From Bacteroidales bacterium UBA6397 (GTDB lineage: Bacteria > Bacteroidota > Bacteroidia > Bacteroidales > UBA932), in the NCBI GenBank assembly GCA_002439875.1, contig DJQB01000032.1:1-64000 (forward strand): a DNA stretch of 64,000 nt, given 5' to 3'. The position numbers and the translations under genes were made by a program. Each line of letters opens with the position of its first letter. Positions within the stretch are counted from its first letter, which is position 1. This document shows positions 8,301 through 14,493 of the stretch, in pieces. Under the pieces are notes generated by a model, which was not told the DNA's origin, made no database searches, and worked only from the letters and a program-made list of their open reading frames with translations.

Positions 8301-9158
8301 CAGTTCTTCCTGCCTTGCCGCAGCGGCAACCTGTTCATTGACGAGCTTGCGAGATATGCCAACCTTTACAGCCAGGACGCCGCAAACTCCGCCGCGTCTC
8401 TTTTCGGCGAGGTGGAGGAGATGAAGCCGGTAAGGCCTGATATTCCCGAAATGGTCGGGGCGGACGATGAATTCGAGTGGCTGCAGAAGGAAAAGGAATA
8501 TGTCGGGATGTACATCTCCTCGCATCCTTTGGACAAGTATGCGTTTGAAATAGAAAGCTTTACAAATTGTGAACTTGCTAACTTAAACAATCAGGTAGCG
8601 GAGTGTGAGGCTTCAAAAAAGAAGATGAAAGTCGCGATCGCTGGCTTGGTGACCGAGTACAGCACGTTGACCACGAAGACTGGCAAACCGTATTCCAAGA
8701 CAAAGTTGGAGGACTATAGCGGAGCTTATGAACTGGCACTTTTCGGACGTGACCACGAGGCTTTCATGAGCTACATGAAGCCTCACGAGAGCCTTTACAT
8801 CGAGGGTGACATCGAAGAGAAATATTTCATCAAGCCTGAGGAGCGCGCCCAAGGCAAGACTTCACCTTACGCTTTCAGAGTGAAGAAGATAATGCTTTTG
8901 GGTAACGTCAACGAGACGATGCTGAACGCATTTTCCATCAGCATCACCACTCCTATGCTCACAGAAAAGTTCCGCAAGGATCTCGTCTCTCTGATTCAGG
9001 CAAACAGGGGGACCGTACCTCTGAAGATGTACCTTTACGATCCGCAGACCAAGTACAAGATCGAGTTCCATTCCACAAAATACAGAGTGGCTGTCACCAC
9101 CGAGCTCGTCTCCGCACTGAAGCTCCTCGGAGTCCAGTGCTCTCCGGTCCGGAAATAA
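5340..9158 (+). CDS. dnaE: DNA polymerase III alpha subunit
   Basis: 1272 residues, normal length for a replicative DnaE. It is the polymerising subunit of the chromosomal replicase. The PHP domain starts at once (HLHVHTQYSILDG, residues 6-18). The catalytic palm carries PDIDVDFED near residues 444-452. Fingers and thumb follow, with GPGRGSAAGS near 410. A C-terminal OB fold (KKKMKVAIAGLVTEYSTLTTKTGKPYSKTKLEDYSG) precedes a tail domain. ATG 5340 is chosen because the PHP motif begins a few residues later. A promoter lies 84 bp upstream, with no partner genes before it. Glu-Tyr pairs in this gene are mostly written GAATAT although GAG predominates for Glu. Confidence 0.97.
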   Translation: MAFVHLHVHTQYSILDGFSTISTLFDRAEEMGMPALAITDHGNMYGVKEFFKFANKHVDKATGHFKVKPIIGCEVYVTRHYDPKLKDSEHRSYYHLILLAKNFEGYKNLMKIVSLGHIEGLYYGKPRVSHEIIEKYHENLICCSACLAGEIPKNIVAGKMDEARKAIEWHRNVFGDDYYLEVMLHKTEVPGLSLEVYDEQKISNEGIFQLAKEMGVKVVATNDVHFVNKEDGPAHDHLICLNTGKKINEEPRLHYTQQEYLKSEEEMAALFPGHPEVLENTLEIASKVEEYQIDRDHVLPKYQIDQAFLDDLDNYLEMYKDVIEVGKCDKKGNYRGDEFCKSVAYLCHITYEGAKKRYGDTLNAEQAERIDFELKTICRMGFPDYFLIVQDYIAASRAKGSMVGPGRGSAAGSVVAYCLGITNLDPIKYQLLFERFLNPDRISMPDIDVDFEDLSLAHKYVEDSYGKDHVSRVITFGTMLAKGAIKDVARIHDLSIDESNRLSGMVPDRLSEKVEKEYLYNPKLDDLRPGFKVVEKDVEVDDPDNPGQKKTIKKTYQRGMEDTDVKITLKNCYRLVPEFKEELENGTPQVKEVLKFALQLEGCIRQVGMHACATIIGRGNLTDYIPICLSMDKETGQYVWTSQYDGHYIEEVGMLKMDFLGLNTLSIIHKCLDNIKLRFGTDIDIEAIPIDDKPTYELYGHGDTDSVFQFESEGMKTWLQRLHPERFEDLIAMNALYRPGPMDYIPDFVDRKLGLKPIEYDLPEMEEFLKDTYGVTVYQEQVMLLSQKLAGFTKGQADKLRKAMGKKQIAILNELKDKFMEGGKANGHPEKMLDKIWKDWEKFAQYAFNKSHATCYAWVSYQTGWLKCHYPAEFFAANLSCNLSNMPEIKKILTDCKVHKIKVLNPDVNESYSHFTVNKEGNIRFGLKGIRSFGSNVAEAIIADRTANGTYADIFDFVERLGNSLGRKAIECLVYSGGFDSFGIRRRQFFLPCRSGNLFIDELARYANLYSQDAANSAASLFGEVEEMKPVRPDIPEMVGADDEFEWLQKEKEYVGMYISSHPLDKYAFEIESFTNCELANLNNQVAECEASKKKMKVAIAGLVTEYSTLTTKTGKPYSKTKLEDYSGAYELALFGRDHEAFMSYMKPHESLYIEGDIEEKYFIKPEERAQGKTSPYAFRVKKIMLLGNVNETMLNAFSISITTPMLTEKFRKDLVSLIQANRGTVPLKMYLYDPQTKYKIEFHSTKYRVAVTTELVSALKLLGVQCSPVRK

Positions 9159-9288
9159 ATTTTCGGTTTCCGTGAGTAATACAGTCCATCTTGCGCACGA
9201 AGTCATAAACCAGAGCCATTTGTTCGTGAATAGGTCGATTTGGCGCACGAAGTAGATCCGCTGCTTTGACATAATCGTGCTAAACCGA

Positions 9289-9319
9289 TTGGATTTCTGA
9301 TAGGTAAGGCTTATATTTG
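9289..9319 (+). promoter_or_regulatory. Promoter for YtxH-holin operon
   Basis: TTG at 9289-9291 and TATATTTG at 9312-9319 with a 20-bp gap match the Bacteroidetes consensus. The first ATG is 16 bp downstream. Confidence 0.65.
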
Positions 9320-9334
9320 TGAAAATCGAATGTT

Positions 9335-9649
9335 ATGAAAGGGGAATCATTACTTGCTTTTGTCGCAGGAGCGGCTGCCGGGCTGACTCTTGGACTGTTG
9401 TTCGCTCCGGAGAAGGGCGAGGTGACACGCAGAAAGATAAAGGAAACAGTCGGTGACGCGGCGGATTCGGCCAAGGCACGGGCCAGGCTTGCCAGAATGG
9501 AACTTAATGACCTTAAAGCAGAGTTGCAGGATCAGGCGGAAGACTTGAAGGACGATGTCAGGATGAAGATTTTCGAGCGTTTGGAAAAACTCGAAAGTGC
9601 CATTCAGAAAGACATTGAATATGCCGAAAAACGATCCGAAAACGCTTGA
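9335..9649 (+). CDS. YtxH-domain small membrane protein
   Basis: 104 residues. The N-terminal segment LLAFVAGAAAGLTLGLLFAPEKG is the glycine-rich helix and 'LFAPxxG' signature of YtxH (PF12732), followed by a charged, probably coiled-coil tail (ARLARMELNDLKAELQDQAE). YtxH proteins are envelope or stress-associated small proteins of unclear role. It is the first gene of a tight trio: its TGA overlaps the next ATG (ATGA). Confidence 0.8.
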   Translation: MKGESLLAFVAGAAAGLTLGLLFAPEKGEVTRRKIKETVGDAADSAKARARLARMELNDLKAELQDQAEDLKDDVRMKIFERLEKLESAIQKDIEYAEKRSENA

Positions 9650-10002
9650 TGATGAGTGAGTTCACGAAACCTTTAGAGAACCTTGGCAAGTCCACTGTGG
9701 ATTATGCCGAGGCCAGGATTGATGACCTTAAATTGAGAACGGCCAAAGGGCTTTCCCTTACGCTTGGCAAGTTGCTCTACATGCTTCTTGTCCTCTTTAT
9801 CGTGTCTGTCATCCTGACGGCTGTGGCCATCGGAGGGGTGATGTGGATAGGGGAGATGATAGGCAGTTATGCTGCCGGGGCCGGAATTGTGGCCGCAGTG
9901 TTCGCTGTAATTTTGGCGATTGTTATCCTGCTGAGAAAGAGGCTGTTCCGCAACACTTTCATCCCGATGTTCATCAAACTGTTTTTTGACGAAGACAAAT
10001 AG
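9649..10002 (+). CDS. Phage-holin-superfamily (holin X-like) membrane protein
   Basis: About 117 residues starting MMSEFTKPLENLG; the ATG at 9649 overlaps the YtxH stop. An amphipathic N-terminus is followed by two strong membrane helices (LLYMLLVLFIVSVILTAVAIGGVMW and AAGAGIVAAVFAVILAIVILL) and a basic end. This arrangement matches the Actinobacterial holin-X/DUF1469 superfamily that accompanies YtxH in Bacteroidetes. Despite the family name nothing here indicates a prophage. The function is likely envelope-related. Confidence 0.7.
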   Translation: MMSEFTKPLENLGKSTVDYAEARIDDLKLRTAKGLSLTLGKLLYMLLVLFIVSVILTAVAIGGVMWIGEMIGSYAAGAGIVAAVFAVILAIVILLRKRLFRNTFIPMFIKLFFDEDK

Positions 10003-10005
10003 GCT

Positions 10006-10239
10006 ATGCGATACTCTGAAATCAAGACAATGGATGAGCTTGAGTCGGCTCAGAAAGATGTTCGGGAGCGTTTGGAGCGTAGAAGGTTCCTTCTGCTTGA
10101 GTCCCTGTCCGATGTCAAGGAAGCGTTTACCCCGTCCAACCTGCTGTTCTCCGGCTTGAGAGGTCTTTCGGCGTTTGTTCCGGTCGAAAAGTTGCTTTTG
10201 CTGGCCGTAAGAATGTTCAAGCGCAGGTTATTCAAATGA
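10006..10239 (+). CDS. Small hypothetical protein, third gene of the YtxH operon
   Basis: 77 residues. A charged helical N-terminus (MDELESAQKDVRERLERRR) is followed by a hydrophobic segment (VPVEKLLLLAVRMF) and a basic tail (KRRLFK). It begins 3 bp after the holin-like gene, so it is surely co-transcribed. No family recognised by name; such third genes commonly follow YtxH/holin pairs in Bacteroidetes. Confidence 0.65.
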   Translation: MRYSEIKTMDELESAQKDVRERLERRRFLLLESLSDVKEAFTPSNLLFSGLRGLSAFVPVEKLLLLAVRMFKRRLFK

Positions 10240-10323
10240 TTGTCGGACTTTGTTTCGCCGTATAGAATATAGTCTGTCGTCATATGCATTCTATTGTATT
10301 CGTAAATAAATCAGATTCAGCGG

Positions 10324-12141
10324 ATGAGCATATTCAAGGAAAGGATTGAGTCGGTTCGGGCGATGATGCGCTCGAAGGGGTGGGACGCTGTCATCGTGAC
10401 GGGGAATGACCCGCACAACAGTGAATATTCCGCACCGCGCTGGCATCAGGTGGCTTGGCTTTCCGGCTACACGGGAGAAGGAGATTTGGTCATCACTGAG
10501 GACCATGTCGGGCTTTGGACGGACACACGTTATTTCATCCAGGCTTCGAAGCAGCTTCCGGAGGCCGGAGCTGAGCTGCATAAGACACGTGTTCCTGGTC
10601 AAGTGCTTATTCCTGAATGGCTTGCCGGACATTTTGCGGATTTTGACGAAGTCTGCGTAGCGGTTGACGGGCTTTGCATGACAGCTTCTTCCGTGAGGGA
10701 CATTCAGGAAGTGGTCGGGGAGAAAGTCCGCTTTGTCAACGTCCCTGACATGCTGGAAGTCCTGTGGACAGACCGTCCGGAGATTCCTCAGACTCCAATC
10801 ATTACGCTTGGCCCGGAGCAGGTCGGCTGGTCAAGGGAGCAGAAAATCCGTTGGCTGCGTAAATGGCTGGCGGAAAAAGGCTACGATGCGATTCTTCTCA
10901 CGGCTTTGGACGAGATTGCCTGGATGTTGAATGTCCGTGGACAAGATGTGGCTTACAACCCTGTTGTGATGTCGTACTTGCTTGTCACTCAGGATAATGT
11001 GCTTTGGTTCGCGCGTAAAGGTCCAACACCTGATGAGGATGACGAGACCGAGGACAGTTTCCACGAGCTGATCGCGGACGGAGTGAACATTCAGGAATAT
11101 TCCGATGTGGAGACCGCTCTTTCAAACCTTGTTGACGGCAGTTACATCGTGACCCTGTTTGTTGATCCGACGACTTTGAACTACAATCTGTACAGTATTT
11201 TGAAAGACAATTCGCCACAGTCTATCGTCTTCGGCACCTCCCCGGTCGGATTGCGCAAATCCGTCAAGAACGATGTGGAGATCTCCGGTATGAAGGAGGC
11301 GCACCTTGAGGACGGCATCGCCATGGAGCGCTTCCTCCACTGGTTGCAGACATCTGTCGAGGCGGGAGATGCGATCAATGAATATGAAGCCTCTCTCAAG
11401 TTGCACGAGCTTCGTTCTGAAATCGAAGGCTTCCGTGGCGAGAGTTTCGAGACAATCTCCGCTTACGGCCCGAACGCTGCCTTGCCGCACTACGTCACAC
11501 CAGAGGAAGGATCGGCAGAGATTTACGCTGAGGGGCTTTACCTTTGCGATTCCGGAGGGCAGTACCTGTTCGGAACCACCGACATCACCAGAACAATTCC
11601 GCTAGGGCCTTGCTCGCAACTGGAGAAGGAGGACTACACATTGGTCTTGAAAGGCCATATCGCCTTGTCCAAGGCTGTTTTCCCTAAAGGGACGGCCGGC
11701 TGCCAGCTGGATGTCCTTGCCCGTGAGCCGCTTTGGAACGCCAAACGCAATTTCGGCCACGGAACCGGTCACGGTGTCGGGTTCTATCTTAATGTCCACG
11801 AAGGGCCGCAGGATATTCGCCAGAACTTCAACCGTCAGGCCATTCTTCCGGGAATGATCACCAGTGACGAGCCGGGAATATACCGGGAAGGCAAATTCGG
11901 CATCCGTCACGAGAACCTTATTCTTTGTGTCGATGCAGGTGAAAATGATTTCGGCCACTGGCTTCGTTTTGAGCCGTTGACCCTCTGTCATTTCGACACC
12001 TCCATTCTGCTGAAAGACCTCCTCGACCGCTCCGAAATCGAATGGCTCAATGCCTACAACGAGCGAGTTTACCGCACCCTATCCCCACGCCTCTACCAGG
12101 AAGTCGCCACCTGGCTCCGCCAGAAAACCCTCCCGATCTAA
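10324..12141 (+). CDS. pepP: Xaa-Pro aminopeptidase, M24B family
   Basis: 605 residues, the long aminopeptidase P form (two N-terminal creatinase-like domains plus the C-terminal pita-bread domain). It removes N-terminal residues before proline in peptides and should be cytoplasmic because no signal peptide is seen. The dinuclear metal site is visible: LYLCDSGGQYLFGTTDITRT (two Asp), GHGTGHGVGFYLNVHE (His), TSDEPGIYREGKFGIRHENL (Glu, Glu). It is monocistronic, ending 225 bp before a convergent R-M operon with a large hairpin in between. Confidence 0.93.
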   Translation: MSIFKERIESVRAMMRSKGWDAVIVTGNDPHNSEYSAPRWHQVAWLSGYTGEGDLVITEDHVGLWTDTRYFIQASKQLPEAGAELHKTRVPGQVLIPEWLAGHFADFDEVCVAVDGLCMTASSVRDIQEVVGEKVRFVNVPDMLEVLWTDRPEIPQTPIITLGPEQVGWSREQKIRWLRKWLAEKGYDAILLTALDEIAWMLNVRGQDVAYNPVVMSYLLVTQDNVLWFARKGPTPDEDDETEDSFHELIADGVNIQEYSDVETALSNLVDGSYIVTLFVDPTTLNYNLYSILKDNSPQSIVFGTSPVGLRKSVKNDVEISGMKEAHLEDGIAMERFLHWLQTSVEAGDAINEYEASLKLHELRSEIEGFRGESFETISAYGPNAALPHYVTPEEGSAEIYAEGLYLCDSGGQYLFGTTDITRTIPLGPCSQLEKEDYTLVLKGHIALSKAVFPKGTAGCQLDVLAREPLWNAKRNFGHGTGHGVGFYLNVHEGPQDIRQNFNRQAILPGMITSDEPGIYREGKFGIRHENLILCVDAGENDFGHWLRFEPLTLCHFDTSILLKDLLDRSEIEWLNAYNERVYRTLSPRLYQEVATWLRQKTLPI

Positions 12142-12285
12142 GTTTTTTTATGTGGTACTTAAGTGTCTGAAAATGAGTAAAATGAATTAAGCTCTAGTGC
12201 TGATTTCTATACCATGACATTGTTCTTTTGATTGAAAATCAAAACGTTATCTGCCACTGATTATTCCGGGTCCCAGTCGCTTAGG

Positions 12286-12359
12286 CAAAGCCCCGAAGGT
12301 CCTCTAACCTGAATTTTGCACGTTACCAAAATTCAGAACAGAGACCCTTCGTGGCTTGG
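12286..12359. terminator. Long imperfect hairpin between convergent genes
   Basis: The inner perfect 10-bp stem CTGAATTTTG/CAAAATTCAG (12309-12318, 12327-12336; 8-nt loop) is extended by an outer ~20-bp stem (12286-12305 with 12340-12359, about 16 matches). It lies between pepP (+) and mod (-), so it may stop transcription from both sides. There is no strong T-run, and it could instead be a mobile hairpin element. Confidence 0.5.
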
Positions 12360-12366
12360 GAAAAGA

Positions 12367-14481
12367 CTACTGGGGAGACAGAAAAATGCTTTCGTCTCCG
12401 CAGATGTTACGGATTTTCAGGCGCAAAGGGCGTTCATCGGATGTTATGCTCCCGTCCCAGAAAGAACTGGTTTTCTTCCCGTTCTTTATCACGTAGCCGA
12501 GCCTGTCGATCTTGATTTCAGAATCACTATGCCAAGGTGCGGACTTGTCTGCTGAGGTACAATCAAGACTCAGCATCTCAATCGCTTCCAAGCCTTCCTC
12601 ACTCAGAAGGATAGGATTGAATTCTAGGTTTTTACCTTTTGAGACTTCTACAAGATACTGCTGCCTTGCCTTCTCGTTCACCTCATCGATCTTCCGCCAG
12701 ACTCTGTCGCTGTGGAAAGACTGGATGTCAACTTCCCAGATGTTCAGGACTCCATCTTTGCTCTTTTTGACGTTGAATCTGACTGTGTCCTCGGCAACCA
12801 CATCATCCAAAACTCTTTTCAGATCTCTAAGTTCAACCTCAATCAAAGTGTTGTTGCTCTCCTTGATGTACTTTTCTAACTCATGACGGTCATGGATGTC
12901 AATGTAGTAAACGATTACCTTTTTGGTGTCATCCGGGAGTTCCGGGATGGCTTCCTTTATGATTGGGGCAATGGAACTGATGTCCAGCACTCTGGATGAA
13001 CTGTCCAGAAGATTAGGAAGGTGTACTGGCATCCATCCGGATTCCAGATCCTCTATGGTTCCTGACCAAAGAGGGTTAAGTCCGGTCTCCTCTCTGAATC
13101 CAGGAATCAAGCTCTTTAGTTTGTCCATTGTCTGGACTGGGTTCCTGAACAGGGATATTCCGTCTTTAACTTCAAGTACATCGAATCCGGCTCCTGCGGC
13201 TTTAAGCCTGTCTCTTGCTGTCTGGATGCTGTTTATGTTGATGTCGCAGTGGATGAACCGTCTTCCGAGGCGGTTTGCCACAGCGGCCGTCACCCCGCTC
13301 CCTCCGAAGAAATCCGCCACGACCATTCCTTCATCGCTGCTCGCCTTGATGATCCTCTCCAGCAATGCCTCCGGCTTCTGGGTGGCGTAGTCCTCTCTTT
13401 CCTGCGCCTGAGAATTTACAGGGGGAATATCATCCCAAAGAGCACTGATGACACTGCCTTTCAAGTCATCAAGATACCGTTTATAGCGTGGACGGTTGTT
13501 GCCGGTCATCACAATTCGTCCTTCTTTGCAGAGCTTGTCTATGTTTTCTTGTGAATATCTCCAATGTGTTCCTGCCGGTGGATCAAGGGTTTTTCCGAAA
13601 AATGAGCGCGCTCCTCCAATGCCAGGTGCAGTTAAATTATCTAGGGCATATTTCCGTCCGTTTTCATCAACATTGGAATAATACTTCTTTACATGCTCGT
13701 CAGAATGCTGTGTATATTGGCTGTGCCAGATGTAATCGTCTGCGTTCTTTGTGTAGACGTAAATCGAGTCGTAAACAACAGCGAATCCTTCCTTTTGGGC
13801 ATGAGACGTGGTTCTCTTCCAAATGATTTCAGAAGAGAAATTCTCCTCCCCGAAAATCTCATCCATCAGAATCTTCACATAATGCCCTATGTGCCAGTCC
13901 AGATGCACGTAGATGCTGGCGTTCTCACTCATCACGGCCTTGATCGCGGTCAGATTCTCGTACATCCAGTTGAGGTAACGCTCCTTGTCCCAGATGTCCC
14001 CGTACATCTTCTCTTCGAAGGATTTCAGTTCGTCCAAAGCAATTTCAGAATATTCTGCTTCTGGTTCGGCGACATGCCTAATGTCGTTCTCTTGCATTTG
14101 GTAACCTTTCACAAGTATTTGTTCCTCGGCTTTTTTTATTGCTATGGCCACTTGAGGATTCCGTCTGATGTAAACTTTCTTGGAATAGTCCGCCCCGCTG
14201 GCGAATGGAGGATCAATATAGACCAGGTCCACTGTTTCTCCCTTGTCTTTAAGGTAGGCGCATGCTGAAAGACATTCTCCTCTTATCACAAGATTGTCAT
14301 CAGGATTGCTCCCGACCTCTTCAATCTTTTCAACCTCAAACAGCGGCATCCCACGCTGGATGTGTGTGAACACCTCACCGTTGTCCTTGTATTTCAACAC
14401 CCTGCGCGTCCTTGCGAAATTGTCAAGAATAGCCTGTCCCTCAATTGGTTCCGGGTAGTATGGAATATATTTGACTGCCAT
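12367..14481 (-). CDS. mod: Type III restriction-modification methyltransferase (Mod)
   Basis: 704 residues. It transfers a methyl group from SAM to adenine in a short asymmetric site and provides target recognition for the Res partner. Motif IV is DPPF (residues 90-93, VDLVYIDPPFASGADYSKK) and motif I is FGGSG near 392-396 (VVADFFGGSGVTAAVANRLGRRFIHCD). DPPF before FGGSG is the beta-class order of type III Mods, with the target-recognition region between. It starts 12 bp after the res stop, in one operon. No simple-sequence tract that would indicate phase variation was seen. The recognition sequence cannot be read from the protein. Confidence 0.92.
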   Translation of the reverse strand: MAVKYIPYYPEPIEGQAILDNFARTRRVLKYKDNGEVFTHIQRGMPLFEVEKIEEVGSNPDDNLVIRGECLSACAYLKDKGETVDLVYIDPPFASGADYSKKVYIRRNPQVAIAIKKAEEQILVKGYQMQENDIRHVAEPEAEYSEIALDELKSFEEKMYGDIWDKERYLNWMYENLTAIKAVMSENASIYVHLDWHIGHYVKILMDEIFGEENFSSEIIWKRTTSHAQKEGFAVVYDSIYVYTKNADDYIWHSQYTQHSDEHVKKYYSNVDENGRKYALDNLTAPGIGGARSFFGKTLDPPAGTHWRYSQENIDKLCKEGRIVMTGNNRPRYKRYLDDLKGSVISALWDDIPPVNSQAQEREDYATQKPEALLERIIKASSDEGMVVADFFGGSGVTAAVANRLGRRFIHCDININSIQTARDRLKAAGAGFDVLEVKDGISLFRNPVQTMDKLKSLIPGFREETGLNPLWSGTIEDLESGWMPVHLPNLLDSSSRVLDISSIAPIIKEAIPELPDDTKKVIVYYIDIHDRHELEKYIKESNNTLIEVELRDLKRVLDDVVAEDTVRFNVKKSKDGVLNIWEVDIQSFHSDRVWRKIDEVNEKARQQYLVEVSKGKNLEFNPILLSEEGLEAIEMLSLDCTSADKSAPWHSDSEIKIDRLGYVIKNGKKTSSFWDGSITSDERPLRLKIRNICGDESIFLSPQ

Positions 14482-14493
14482 TTCTCAATATAT

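Noticed and set aside
9190..9256. Two GCGCACGAAGT copies after dnaE as a CRISPR or operator
   Set aside because: Only two copies 47 bp apart and no spacers or cas genes; probably chance or old duplication.
9649..10002. Holin-like gene as a sign of prophage
   Set aside because: No other phage genes nearby; this family occurs with YtxH as a normal envelope operon.
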